Shown here: positions 52,001 to 60,683 of the stretch, piece after piece
Layout of the letters: the number at the start of each line of letters is the position of its first letter
Numbering within the stretch: position 1 is the first letter of the stretch
NCBI GenBank assembly: GCA_945862315.1
Contig: CAMAXW010000003.1
Coordinates: 1-64,000 of the forward strand
Direction: 5' to 3'
Length of the DNA: 64,000 bases
Origin: Klebsiella pneumoniae
GTDB lineage: Bacteria > Pseudomonadota > Gammaproteobacteria > Ga0077536
Program-made: the position numbers and the translations under genes
Notes under the pieces: generated by a model
Seen by the model: the letters and a program-made list of their open reading frames with translations, nothing else
What the model was told of the DNA's origin: nothing
Databases searched by the model: none

Positions 52001-55000
52001 GTCACCTTGAAGGTTGCGGTTGCGCTGGGTGGCAGTGGCAGCGCCGGCGGGGATGGTAGTACGGTAACCGTCGACGTTGAGAGTTCTACCCTGAACACCT
52101 CGGGGGCCAACGCTGCCGGCGTACTGGCTCAGTCTATCGGCGGGGGTGGCGGCAACGCGGGTGGCGGTAACGCGACCGTCGCCAGCATTTATGTCCCAAG
52201 CGCCAATAATCCCAACCCGCCGCCGCCGCCCACCTCCGGCCCAGCCTTATCCCTTACGACCGGGGTCGGTGGATCTGGCGGGTCTGGCGGCTCTGGCAAT
52301 ACGGTGACGGTGACCCACTACACGGGCAGCAGCACCGCCACGACGGGTTCCGGCTCGCAAGGTATTTTGGCGCAGTCGATCGGCGGTGGGGGCGGTAATG
52401 CGGGAGGCGGTGCGGCGGGCGGTAGCGGCGACACCGTGAACGTGAATGTTGCCGTCGGTGGCGCCGGTGGTACCGGCAATGATGGCGGTGGCGTCTGGGT
52501 GACCAATCAGGCCGGCGCCTACCTCACCACTGGATTGATCAATTCCAACCACCTGACCTTTGGGGGCGACGCGGTTGGCATCTTCGCGCAATCTATCGGC
52601 GGTGGGGGCGGTACGGGCGGGTCTTCTGACGCGGCCGCGGCCATTCCCACCACGCTGGTTGGTGTCGCGCAATATTCTGCGCTCTGGAGTTCCGCTAGTT
52701 ACGCCGCCGATGTCAGCATCGGCGGCACCGGCGGCGCCAGCGGCAATGGTGGCGTGGTCAACGTTTTAAACGATGGCGGTGTGACGACCTATGCTGCGCG
52801 TGCTTACGGCATTCTGGCCCACAGCGTCGGCAGTGGCGGCGGCAGCGGCGGTGAAGCAACCTCTTCTTCCAGCGGCGAAGGCGTTGCCACCAACTTTCAG
52901 CTGGGTGGCAAGGGCGGCGGTTCTGGCGATGGCGGTGCGGTTAGCGTGACGACGAACGGCGGCGTGTATACCTATGGGTACGGCGCGCCCGCCGTGGTGG
53001 CGCAAAGCGTCGGCGGCGGCGGTGGCGTTGGCGGCTCGGGTTCTACCAGCAACAAGAGCATTTTTTCGGTGGGACTTGCGGTCGATGGGGCCGCGGGAGC
53101 CAACGGCGCGGGGGGTAGCGTCATAGTCTCCCAAAGTGGTCTGACCACGACGGCAGGGGACGATGCTTACGGCGTCCTGGCGCAGAGCATTGGCGGTGGC
53201 GGCGGTTTGCTCAGCGCAGGTTGCACCAACTCGCTTAACGTTAACCCGCAGGGTTTGTCCGGTTCAGCCTGTCTGGGCAATAACGGTGCTTCGCTCGCGG
53301 GTGGTTTTGGCATTGCGACTTCTTCCTTTGAGGTAACCATCGGCGGCGCACCAGACTTGAATACCAGTTCGGTGGGCGGGCCGGTGGCCACCACGGTGCT
53401 GGGCGAGATCAGAACCATCGGCGCGCGCGCCTTCGGGGTGGTCGCCCAAAGTATCGGCGGGGGGGGTGGCTTGATGACCAACGCCGCCGGCAACCTGCAG
53501 CGCGCGGTCGTGCAAGAGAATCCCGGACAGAGCAACACGTTAGGCGGCACAGTCACGATGCTGCTGGGCGGCAACATTATCACCTACGGTAACGGTGCTT
53601 GGGGCGTGTTGGCCCAGAGTATCGGCGGCGGCGGCGGTTTCGTCGGCGACCCCTCGCTCGCGTTGGGCAATTTGTTTGCCAATACTCTCCCCGTTGTGTG
53701 CTGCGGCGGAAATACCCATGGTGCCGACGGCGGCGAGCTCGTCATCACGTCGACCGGCAACATCACGACCTCCGGCGTGAACGCGCACGGCATCGTGGCG
53801 CAGAGCATTGGCGGTGGGGGTGGCGGCGCGGCGGGTTCTTTGGGGAGCACCTCTGCCCAAGTCGATCTCGGCAACAGTGCGGCCCTCTACGGCTACGGGT
53901 CGCCCGTCGTCATCACCGGGCAAGGCGGCGCCATCACGCTCAACCAGCCCGAGGGCACCATCGACACCCAAGGGGCTGGCGCGGTGGCGATACTGGCTCA
54001 AAGCAGCGGTAATGAGTCCTTTCAGTCCTCGATCACCTTGACCATTGGCGGCCGCGTGCAGGGCGGTACGGGCGGCTTCAACCTTAGCAGCGGCTCTGGC
54101 GCGAGCGGCATTGTGGTGAGCGGCGGTGACTCGATCGCCAATGGCCACGGCAGTGTGCCCAACACGATCAACGTAACCAGTACCGGTTCGATCACCACGG
54201 CGGATGGTGTTGAAGGCATGGCGATCTACGCTATCGACGGGCTGACAAATGTCTCCAATGCCGGCACCATCACCGGTAGCGTGGTGCTCGGGGACTCTAA
54301 CGACCCCGCCAATATGGGCTCCTTCACCAACGCGCTTGGCGCTACCTTTAACGCAGGTTCCATCGTCGTAGTCAGCGATAACTCACTCCATAACGCCGGG
54401 AGCCTAGTCGTCACCCGGCCAACCCAAATCACCGGCTCGTTGAAGCAATCCACCACCGGCGAGTTACGCTTGGTCTTTGACAACCTCGTCACCCCAGGGC
54501 TGGCGTTGATTAGCGTCTCGGGCCTTGCGCAACTTGCGGGCTCGCTCGTGGCGGACGTCCAACAGCGCCTGCTGCCAGGGACTTTCCCGATGATCACGGC
54601 CAATAGTTTTGAGACCGCCGGGTTGAGCGCCCAGGATTCCTTGCTTTTCGACTGGGAGTTCGCCACCGGCAGCAACACACTGACGCTGTCGCCCCAGTCT
54701 GACTTCCGGAGCGCCGGCTTGCGCCTTAACGCCAACCACCGCCGGGTGGCGGACTACCTCAGCGCCAGCTGGGCCAATGCCGATCCCGCGCTCGCCCAGC
54801 AGTTCGCCTACCTGTCGCATATCCAGACCGAAAAACAGTACGTGAACATCTTGGAGACCTATTCCGGGCGGGTGCTCGCCACCGCTAGCAATGCGCTGAC
54901 CACTGCTGCACCTGAGGTTTTGGGCAGGATTATCGACTGTCCGTTTGCGCTGAGTGATGGCGCGCTGCTGCTCGATGGTGGTTGTGTATGGGCCCGGGGA

Positions 55001-55831
55001 TCGCGCAGCGATTGGCACGAAACGGCCAGTAACGACACCGTGGACAACACCACCCGCGCAACCACTTGGGCGATCGGCGGCCAGCGGGAATTTTCGTCCG
55101 ATTGGTATATTGGTGGCTCGGTGACGCAAATCATCAGCGACACCCGTGCGGCGGACAACTTCTCCAGCGACGGCGACAGCGTGCTCGGCAGTGTGGCGGT
55201 GAAACACGTTTTAGGTCCCTGGAGTCTCGGCGGCGGACTGACCATGGGGCAGGGTTGGTTCCGTAACAATCGCCGCTTGGAGGCGCCGGCGCTCGATGAC
55301 ATACCGGGCACTAGCGAGTTGCTGCAGAGCGATTCTCGGCTGACTTTGTTCGGTGGCCGGGCGCGCCTCGGCTATGATTTTGACATTCATGGCGGCTATC
55401 TACGGGCTCTCAGTGACCTAGACATCACCTATGCCAACGTGCCGGCATTTACGGAATCAGGCTCGGCGGGCAGCATGGCGCTGCGGGTGTTGGATTCCTC
55501 GGACCTGCTGCTGACTTTCGCGCCCACGCTCGAGCTTGGGCAGATATTTGCCTTGGGCGGCGGCAAAAATCTGCGGGCGTTCGTGAACCTCGGAGCGCGG
55601 GTGTCGGCGTTCCGAGAACGCACGCTCGATCTCCAAGTGAGAGATAGCAACGCGCGCAGCCTAAAGCTCGAAACTACGCTGACCCCGGCAGTCGCGAGCG
55701 GTGTCTTTAACGTAGGCGCGCAGGGCTACCAACTCGGCGGCGGGTTTGATTTACTGCTCGAGTATAGCCTGCAGTCTGCGTCGCACCTGTTCACCCAAAC
55801 CGGGACGCTACGGCTCGCCTATAAGTTCTGA
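49046..55831 (+). CDS. Giant Gly-rich autotransporter (type Va)
   Basis: At 2,261 residues this is the largest gene in the window. An extended signal peptide (basic region ARARRPP, then LWAVWGLVAGQLWAVPATFA, cut after about residue 57) leads to a passenger rich in Gly, Ser, Thr and Ala. The passenger carries about 15 repeats of G-(I/V)-(L/V)-AQS(I/V)GGGGG-(N/S)GG, spaced about 45-100 residues apart from about residue 650 to 1,600, with further degenerate ones. The last about 300 residues form an autotransporter beta-barrel (start near RRVADYLSASWA, end LRLAYKF with the terminal Phe). The passenger probably forms a long beta-helix on the cell surface. There are very few Cys. Ligand and role are unknown. 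Confidence 0.92.
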   Translation: MTRATDEQLDRRVAGAAPSPDAWSAGKSAAARARRPPLWAVWGLVAGQLWAVPATFAQSVVTQGVVGGFTAAQENVVFPSVVLSPGSPPALVLLTNPQTTVNYSLTVTSVTGSNYSSGGLGALFQGSVTGFSLEGGGAQSDTSGSFPTMAGPNVTLTNFASLAGNTQTAVLPSGAAWGYSTLAGTINAFGVLAGVSLAEAAWGNGKSDGWSNGGPGGAVTANHAAGSLNVAPPSSGSWAMSGLPWQPYLSGLTAFSSGAQGLQNNSNEGGSGPGGAGGALNVTTAAGSEINLYDAPSSTAHGPIVLNGITALSQGGANGYNCDRDNCNSIGFVNYDFYAAGAGGAVAVTHNGAIMSVGTDDLGDYDLVQGQIGISATSLGGSLACPDNPQGSGNADCEVPSNTGAPQAGSASAVTVTLGSTGSILLTDGSAIGILAASSAGDSSDPNYNGTTTAGDVAVTLDAGAQINTGSSASTYAAGILAISTGSSSVLTPFTVQTIASGGAAAPGNVTVTNDGLIATAGTLSVGIGAFSVGGGGIFAQADPNSVSNLGSASGGGSAGAKTVNVSNAGSISTLGASAFGIVAFSGMAGGLVAADGNAVIQANGAVTSGVILGNSSSNSAGSPGGSVNVTNTGTLSTGDGANGGVMAIGVVAQSIGGGGGSAGGRGAVAFVGDAGGAGGTGGAVNVANQGLITSQNDGAIGILAQSVGGGGGNGGNSRGLFVAVGGRGGGGGNGGTVSTNLQGLAASDVGTITTGGDFAAGLLAQSIGGGGGNGGYAKSAGEFFSASIGGSGGSGGDGGSVDFSSLDFVLTTGALAADSGEGSPGVLLQSVGGGGGNGGAALTHSVGVGFSAAMALGGGGGDGGDGGTVNAAPAATAFTTYGVDAIGLLAQSIGGGGGSGGLALAKALAIAADPELPSVTATFSLGGTGGLGGSGGAVLLSALTSAIRTFGDGSTGLLAQSIGGGGGSGGDATAASSATATPSVVTLKVAVALGGSGSAGGDGSTVTVDVESSTLNTSGANAAGVLAQSIGGGGGNAGGGNATVASIYVPSANNPNPPPPPTSGPALSLTTGVGGSGGSGGSGNTVTVTHYTGSSTATTGSGSQGILAQSIGGGGGNAGGGAAGGSGDTVNVNVAVGGAGGTGNDGGGVWVTNQAGAYLTTGLINSNHLTFGGDAVGIFAQSIGGGGGTGGSSDAAAAIPTTLVGVAQYSALWSSASYAADVSIGGTGGASGNGGVVNVLNDGGVTTYAARAYGILAHSVGSGGGSGGEATSSSSGEGVATNFQLGGKGGGSGDGGAVSVTTNGGVYTYGYGAPAVVAQSVGGGGGVGGSGSTSNKSIFSVGLAVDGAAGANGAGGSVIVSQSGLTTTAGDDAYGVLAQSIGGGGGLLSAGCTNSLNVNPQGLSGSACLGNNGASLAGGFGIATSSFEVTIGGAPDLNTSSVGGPVATTVLGEIRTIGARAFGVVAQSIGGGGGLMTNAAGNLQRAVVQENPGQSNTLGGTVTMLLGGNIITYGNGAWGVLAQSIGGGGGFVGDPSLALGNLFANTLPVVCCGGNTHGADGGELVITSTGNITTSGVNAHGIVAQSIGGGGGGAAGSLGSTSAQVDLGNSAALYGYGSPVVITGQGGAITLNQPEGTIDTQGAGAVAILAQSSGNESFQSSITLTIGGRVQGGTGGFNLSSGSGASGIVVSGGDSIANGHGSVPNTINVTSTGSITTADGVEGMAIYAIDGLTNVSNAGTITGSVVLGDSNDPANMGSFTNALGATFNAGSIVVVSDNSLHNAGSLVVTRPTQITGSLKQSTTGELRLVFDNLVTPGLALISVSGLAQLAGSLVADVQQRLLPGTFPMITANSFETAGLSAQDSLLFDWEFATGSNTLTLSPQSDFRSAGLRLNANHRRVADYLSASWANADPALAQQFAYLSHIQTEKQYVNILETYSGRVLATASNALTTAAPEVLGRIIDCPFALSDGALLLDGGCVWARGSRSDWHETASNDTVDNTTRATTWAIGGQREFSSDWYIGGSVTQIISDTRAADNFSSDGDSVLGSVAVKHVLGPWSLGGGLTMGQGWFRNNRRLEAPALDDIPGTSELLQSDSRLTLFGGRARLGYDFDIHGGYLRALSDLDITYANVPAFTESGSAGSMALRVLDSSDLLLTFAPTLELGQIFALGGGKNLRAFVNLGARVSAFRERTLDLQVRDSNARSLKLETTLTPAVASGVFNVGAQGYQLGGGFDLLLEYSLQSASHLFTQTGTLRLAYKF

Positions 55832-56005
55832 GCGGCGCGGCCCGCGCGGATTAACACCGCGCACAACCGTGTTGTCGTGCCGCGCAAAAAATGCCGGCCT
55901 CGGCTGGTTTAGGCAGGGAGCAGCCGCACGCTGCACGGGTCACAAGGCCGCCATGGCGGGCAGCGGTCTTATCGGCGATGTGCCCGTCCCTGAGGGTCGC
56001 CAATA

Positions 56006-56284
56006 AATTTTTACCCACTTTCAACCGCCCCCACGTGACCATGGTAGACACCAACGGCAGCGGCGTTGAGCGCGTGACGGCCACCGGCGTGGTCGTCAAT
56101 GGGGTGGAATATCCCGTGGACTGCCTGATTTTCGCCACCGGTTTTGAGGTGGGCACCGCCTACACCCGCCGCGCTGGATTTGATGTGCTAGGCCGCGATG
56201 GTCTGGCGCTGTCGGACTATTGGGCGAACGGCATGCGGACTTGCCATGGCTTCTTAAGCCACAGCTTCCCCAACTGCTTCCATA
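56006..56284 (+). pseudogene. Internal fragment of a flavin monooxygenase gene (right copy of direct repeat)
   Basis: The fragment encodes LPTFNRPHVTMVDTNGSGVE through FATGFEVGTAYTRRAGFDVL to SHSFPNCFHN, matching about residues 406-498 of the monooxygenase at 38876 with about ten base differences. It has neither the start nor the end of the gene. On its right it joins the middle of an ECF sigma factor gene at about 56284. On the left, 55832-56005 shows no gene; the perfect ACAAC-CGT-GTTGT hairpin (55863-55875) there is too short to call a terminator. Confidence 0.9.
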
Positions 56285-56544
56285 ATGGCAACCATCTGCT
56301 GCTGGCGCACCGGCTGGCGGAGATAGTCGGCGACGACATTCCCGGCAATCGCGTAGAGCCAAGTTTTGAGGGACGCTCGTCCCTCAAAACTGTCGAGCTT
56401 GCGCGACGCCCGTAACAGAGTTTCCTGCAGCAAATCTGCCGCGGTCGCCGAGTTGCCCACTTGGTGCTCAAGATGCCGCCGCAGGGGGGCTGAGAACTCG
56501 CGGGCGATGGCTTCAAATGCCAGCATTTCGGAACTCAGCAGCAC
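56285..56544 (-). pseudogene. ECF sigma factor, truncated after region 2
   Basis: MLLSSEMLAFEAIAREFSAP begins a sigma-70 family protein with region 2 (AADLLQETLLRASRKLDSFE, ASLKTWLYAIAGNVVADYLR). After RQPVRQQQMVAIM the frame enters the inverted monooxygenase fragment and ends at 56254. Region 4, which reads the -35 element, is lost, so it cannot direct transcription. The start overlaps the stop of the CMD/AhpD gene by 10 nt; such sigma/CMD pairs are common and point to a former operon. Confidence 0.85.
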
Positions 56545-56816
56545 GCCGGCTTGCCGGCCGGTGCCGGCGTACAGCCACCGCTGCCAGCCTTTGCGGTTGC
56601 CCCATCTCCCAGCAGCGCGGTCGCGACCTGGAGGACTTTGCTCGCGGGGACCTCCTTTATTTTGTCCGCCAGTTCAATTGCCTCGTGGATCTCCTCGTCG
56701 GCCAGTCCAGCCTTACGGGCCTCGGCCACGTGGTATTCAACACAGGGAATGCAGTTGCTGGCGAGCGCGGCGCCCAACGCTACCAACTCGCGATCGCGGA
56801 AAGAGAGAGTGCTCAT
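56535..56816 (-). CDS. AhpD/CMD-family protein with CxxC
   Basis: The 93-residue protein has ALASNCIPCVEYHVAEARKA with the CxxC and His of alkylhydroperoxidase D-like proteins, unlike the gene at 6781 that lost them. A Cys-rich tail (GCTPAPAGKPACC) is unusual. Such proteins reduce peroxides or act as redox switches. It precedes the truncated ECF sigma gene, so the pair may have been a redox-responsive regulator and its target. Confidence 0.85.
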   Translation of the reverse strand: MSTLSFRDRELVALGAALASNCIPCVEYHVAEARKAGLADEEIHEAIELADKIKEVPASKVLQVATALLGDGATAKAGSGGCTPAPAGKPACC

Positions 56817-56928
56817 GAGGATGCTCCGGTTATCGTCGAACGGAATAGTTCGTTACTGGGTTAGACGTACGGGCCAACCTAAAAGTTACCGCCGGCAAAC
56901 CTTACCGCCGTGATCGCCTAAACGCTCA

Positions 56929-57084
56929 ATGTGTCGTCGCGGAACACCCCGCAGCGCGAGGAAACCGGGAAATGCGCCAACGCCGCAGATGCATTACCCG
57001 CCCGTTCTGGGGGAAGATGGCGGCCTGCTGCTTTGGATGTTCATGAGCCAGTTCTTTTTGGGCGGCCGCGGGCACTACTCATAA
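56929..57084 (+). CDS. Possible small membrane protein, low confidence
   Basis: A 51-codon frame (internal ATG at 56989) ends in GEDGGLLLWMFMSQFFLGGR and GHYS. The hydrophobic core could cross a membrane. No ribosome site is convincing and no family is recognised; it may be the tail of a lost gene. The rest of the gap before trpG (57085-57164) has no trp leader peptide or attenuator that I can see. Confidence 0.2.
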   Translation: MCRRGTPRSARKPGNAPTPQMHYPPVLGEDGGLLLWMFMSQFFLGGRGHYS

Positions 57085-57164
57085 AAGCGGGCATCCGAGC
57101 GGGTGTTGAGAAACCGTTTTTGGTCAGAATTGTGCTCAGATACTTCAAATAGGAAACCGTCGCG

Positions 57165-57764
57165 ATGGTCCTCATGATCGACAACTACGACTCCTTCACC
57201 TACAACCTCGTCCAGTATTGCGGCGAATTGGGAGAGCGGGTCGAGGTTTGGCGGAACGACGCCATTACCGTGGCAGAAATCCGCGCGCTGCAGCCAGACC
57301 ACATCATTCTCTCGCCAGGACCCTGCACGCCTAACGAAGCAGGGGTGTCGCTGGCGGTGGTGCGTGAATTGGCGGGGGTGGTGCCCATTCTGGGGGTTTG
57401 TTTGGGGCATCAAACGATTGGGCAGGCGTTCGGCGGAAAAATCATCCACGCGCGGGAAGTCATGCACGGCAAAACTTCACTCATCCACCACCGCAACAGC
57501 GATCTTTTTCAAGGCCTCGGCAACCCGTACACCGCAACCCGCTATCACTCGCTGGTGATCGAGCAGGCGAGTTTTCCGGCGTGCCTCGAAATCACCGCCT
57601 GGACAGCGTTGCCCGACGGGGCGCTAGACGAAATAATGGGCGTGCGGCATCGCGAATTGCCGGTGTACGGTGTGCAATTCCATCCCGAATCCATCCTCAC
57701 CGAACACGGCCACGCCCTGCTCCAAAATTTCTTTGAACTCAGCCAAACGCGCCGCGCGGCTTAA
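57165..57764 (+). CDS. trpG: Anthranilate synthase component II (glutamine amidotransferase)
   Basis: The 199-residue amidotransferase has the triad Cys in [15 protein letters not shown] and His/Glu in [12 protein letters not shown]. It feeds ammonia to TrpE for anthranilate, and may also serve PabB. It starts the trpG-trpD-trpC run (12 nt to trpD); trpE is not in the window. Confidence 0.97.
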   Translation: MVLMIDNYDSFTYNLVQYCGELGERVEVWRNDAITVAEIRALQPDHIILSPGPCTPNEAGVSLAVVRELAGVVPILGVCLGHQTIGQAFGGKIIHAREVMHGKTSLIHHRNSDLFQGLGNPYTATRYHSLVIEQASFPACLEITAWTALPDGALDEIMGVRHRELPVYGVQFHPESILTEHGHALLQNFFELSQTRRAA

Positions 57765-57776
57765 GAGAACCACCCC

Positions 57777-58808
57777 ATGCCCATCCGCTCTGCCATTAAC
57801 GCCGCTGTCGCCCGGCGCGATATCCCCTTTGACGACATGATGGCGGCGGTGCGCCAGATCATGACCGGCGAAACCTCGCCCGCGCAGATTGCAGGGCTCT
57901 TGGTCGCGCTCCGCATGAAGGGCGAAACCGTGGATGAAATCACCGCCGCGGCGAGCGTCATGCGGCAACTGTCCGTGAAGGTCACCACCGACTGTCGCCC
58001 CTTGATCGACACCTGCGGCACCGGTGGTGACGCCAGCGGCACGTTCAATATTTCCACCGCGGCGGCGTTTGTCGTGGCAGCCGGCGGTGGCTATGTCGCC
58101 AAGCATGGCAATCGATCCGTCTCTAGCAGCAGTGGTTCTGCCGACGTCCTAGAAGCGGCCGGCGTGCGCTTGGACCTGTCGCCGGCCGCCATTGCGAATG
58201 CCATCCGTGATACGGGTTTTGGCTTCATGTTTGCCCAAGCCCACCATAACGCCACCCGCCATGCGGCAGGTCCGCGCCGGGAACTCGGCATTCGCACCTT
58301 GTTTAACGTGCTCGGCCCGCTCACCAACCCCGCGTCTGCGCCGCTGCAGCTAATGGGTTTATTTGACCGCACGTGGCTAGCCCCCATTGCGCAGGTGCTG
58401 GCCCGGCTGGGAGTTGAGCGAGCCTTGGTGGTGCATGCTGCCGATGGGCTAGATGAATTTAGCGTCGGCGCGCCGACTGCTGTCGCCGAACTTCATAACG
58501 GCCAGATTCGCCACTACGAGTTTGATCCCACCAGCCTCGGCATTACTGGCGCACCGTTGTCGGCCCTGCGGGTCGCCAATGCGACCGAAAGCTTGGCCGT
58601 GATTAACCGCGTGTTTACCAACGAGGCGGGCCCCGCCCGCGACATCGTGGCGCTCAATGCCGGCGCCGCCTTGTACCTGTGTGGCTACGCGGAGGACCTG
58701 CGAGAAGGCTATGGGTTAGCCGGTGGGCTGATTGCCAGCGGTGCTGCGCGCGAAAGCTTTGCGCGTTACGTGCGTTATTCACAAGCAGCGGAGACCCCCT
58801 CGACATGA
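57777..58808 (+). CDS. trpD: Anthranilate phosphoribosyltransferase
   Basis: The 343-residue enzyme joins anthranilate to PRPP. The PRPP loop [37 protein letters not shown] and [20 protein letters not shown] are intact. Its stop overlaps the trpC start (ATGA). Confidence 0.98.
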   Translation: MPIRSAINAAVARRDIPFDDMMAAVRQIMTGETSPAQIAGLLVALRMKGETVDEITAAASVMRQLSVKVTTDCRPLIDTCGTGGDASGTFNISTAAAFVVAAGGGYVAKHGNRSVSSSSGSADVLEAAGVRLDLSPAAIANAIRDTGFGFMFAQAHHNATRHAAGPRRELGIRTLFNVLGPLTNPASAPLQLMGLFDRTWLAPIAQVLARLGVERALVVHAADGLDEFSVGAPTAVAELHNGQIRHYEFDPTSLGITGAPLSALRVANATESLAVINRVFTNEAGPARDIVALNAGAALYLCGYAEDLREGYGLAGGLIASGAARESFARYVRYSQAAETPST

Positions 58809-59623
58809 GCAACGAAACCTCAGCACTCGCGCCCGGGCATGACCTGCTAGCGGAAATCATGGCCCACAAGCGCACCGAAGTTGCGCTGCGCAAGAGCCAG
58901 CGGCCCGCAGCAGAACTGGCAGATTTCTGCGCCACATTGCCCCCGCCGCGTGGCTTTGAGCGCGCACTGCGCGCCAAGATCGCGCGCGGTTTGCCGGCCA
59001 TCATCGCCGAATGCAAGAAAGCCTCGCCATCAAAAGGCGTCATTCGCGAACACTACGTGCCCGCCGAAATTGCCGCCTCCTACGCTGCGGGTGGTGCGGC
59101 GTGCCTGTCGGTGCTCACCGACGAGCGTTTTTTTCAGGGTGCTGATGAGCATTTGCGCGCCGCACGGGCCGCCTGCAGCCTGCCTATCCTGCGCAAAGAC
59201 TTTATGTGTGACCCCTATCAAATTGTGGAGTCGCGCGCGCTAGGCGCCGACTGCGTGCTGTTAATCGTGCGCGCCCTAGAAGACGCCACGTTACAGGAGC
59301 TGGCCGACACCGCGCGCCAGTGGGATCTCGATGTGCTGGTAGAAGTGCATGACCGCGAAGAACTGGAACGCGCGTTGCGCCTGCGCTTGCCGCTCGTTGG
59401 GATCAACAATCGCGACCTCAAGCGTTTTGTCACGGATATCGAAACCACCGTCGACCTACTCCGCGACATGCCCGCTGATCGGCTGGCGATTTCCGAATCT
59501 GGCATCCAAACCCGGGCGCAGGTGGCCCGTCTGCGAAGCCGCCAAGTGAATGCGTTTTTAGTCGGCGAAGCTTTTATGCGGGAGCCAGATCCCGGTGCCC
59601 AATTACACGCCTTATTTTTCTGA
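58805..59623 (+). CDS. trpC: Indole-3-glycerol phosphate synthase
   Basis: The 272-residue TIM barrel has [15 protein letters not shown] (catalytic Lys), [29 protein letters not shown] and [10 protein letters not shown], followed by ISESGI. The start at 58805 overlaps trpD by 4 nt; a longer frame from 58679 lies inside trpD. Its last 12 nt overlap the convergent VOC gene. Confidence 0.98.
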   Translation: MSNETSALAPGHDLLAEIMAHKRTEVALRKSQRPAAELADFCATLPPPRGFERALRAKIARGLPAIIAECKKASPSKGVIREHYVPAEIAASYAAGGAACLSVLTDERFFQGADEHLRAARAACSLPILRKDFMCDPYQIVESRALGADCVLLIVRALEDATLQELADTARQWDLDVLVEVHDREELERALRLRLPLVGINNRDLKRFVTDIETTVDLLRDMPADRLAISESGIQTRAQVARLRSRQVNAFLVGEAFMREPDPGAQLHALFF

Positions 59624-60046
59624 GCGCTCGGGGTGCCGCCAAGCGGTGAAGCCCAAGCGGTTACCGCCCGGATCGGCGATGGAAAAATGCGCCGCCTCGC
59701 GGGGCGTTCCACGCTCGTGAATGCTGGGTGGCGAGGCGTAACGCACCCCAACGTAATTAAGATGATCCACCGCCCGGTGCCAGTCTTCCCAGCCGGTCTC
59801 TAACCCAAACTCCATAGGCGTGCCGGTATCCTCAGCAGGTGGTGCACCAGGCCCGCGGTGTACGTAAAGGCGGCAAGTAAAGAAATCGATCACTAAGGCA
59901 TCGGCGGTTTCGGACAAGACCCCGCAACCCAGGGTCCCGGCGTAAAACAGACGCGCCGCCGGCAAATCGGGGCAGCTCACCGCCAGCCGCAACACCGGAC
60001 GGCGGGTAAATTCCTCCAGCGGGCCACTACTTCTTTGGTTGACCAT
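59612..60046 (-). CDS. VOC-family (glyoxalase/dioxygenase fold) protein
   Basis: The 144-residue protein shows the VOC pattern: [20 protein letters not shown] at the start and [20 protein letters not shown] at the end, the usual metal-site Glu being replaced or shifted. The substrate is not known. The start MVNQRSSG (60046) overlaps the aldolase stop by 20 nt, and its end overlaps trpC on the other strand. Confidence 0.85.
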   Translation of the reverse strand: MVNQRSSGPLEEFTRRPVLRLAVSCPDLPAARLFYAGTLGCGVLSETADALVIDFFTCRLYVHRGPGAPPAEDTGTPMEFGLETGWEDWHRAVDHLNYVGVRYASPPSIHERGTPREAAHFSIADPGGNRLGFTAWRHPERSEK

Positions 60047-60683
60047 AAGTTTTAAAAGCCTCCAGCGCATCGCTCATTTCGGCCGGTGACAACAACACCA
60101 AGCGCCCGGTTTGTAGCGCCAGCAAATATTGCCGCGCGAGTTCTTCTACTTCTAGCGTCAAACGCATTGCCGCGTCGAGATCAGCACCCAGCGCAATGAG
60201 TCCATGATTCGCCAACAAACAAGCGCCACGCTCGTGCAGCGCCACTACCGCGTAGTCAGACAGCAGTTGGCTGCCAAATCTGGCATAAGGCGCGCAGCGG
60301 ATGTTGTCGCCACCGCCAACGGCCACCATGTAGTGAAAGGCGGGGATTTCGCTGCGGGTGCACGCCAGCGCGGTGGCGTAAGGCGAATGCACGTGCACGA
60401 TGGCCTGTATGGCCGGGCGGGCGAGGTAAATATCCCGGTGAAAGCGCCACTCACTGGAAGGCTGCCACGCCTCGCTGAGCACGTCACCGGCGAGCGTCAT
60501 CTCGACCATCTGGTGTGGCGCCAACCGTGCCGGCACCACGCCAGTGGGCGTAATGAGCAGGCCGTGGGGCGTACGCACGCTGGCGTTACCGGCGGCCGCA
60601 CGGTTTAGCCCGTCGTTCTCCAATCGCCGCATCGCCGCGTTGAGCGCCGCCCGCTCAACGCAGAAAGAGTTCGTAGGCGACAT
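60027..60683 (-). CDS. Class II aldolase/adducin-family protein
   Basis: The 218-residue protein has the zinc-binding VHVHSPYATALACTR and LLANHGLIALG, with GNASVRTPHGLLITPTGV as the phosphate and substrate loop (L-fuculose-1-phosphate aldolase fold). The acid Glu lies in SSEWRFHRDIY. Members cleave sugar phosphates or dehydrate methylthioribulose phosphate. The start lies inside the ilvA 3' end (29-nt overlap), so the genes are coupled. Which substrate it uses cannot be decided here. Confidence 0.88.
   Translation of the reverse strand: MSPTNSFCVERAALNAAMRRLENDGLNRAAAGNASVRTPHGLLITPTGVVPARLAPHQMVEMTLAGDVLSEAWQPSSEWRFHRDIYLARPAIQAIVHVHSPYATALACTRSEIPAFHYMVAVGGGDNIRCAPYARFGSQLLSDYAVVALHERGACLLANHGLIALGADLDAAMRLTLEVEELARQYLLALQTGRLVLLSPAEMSDALEAFKTYGQPKK

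Noticed and set aside
51000-53830. Regularly spaced repeats that could suggest a CRISPR array
   Set aside because: The repeats code for AQSIGGGGG in one continuous frame, with uneven spacing of well over 100 bp, so they are protein repeats.
50470-54219. Long minus-strand open frames opposite the autotransporter (for example 50594-51580 and 53540-54148)
   Set aside because: They mirror the Gly-rich repeats and give Pro/Ala/His-rich peptides with no ribosome sites; they are shadows of the real gene.
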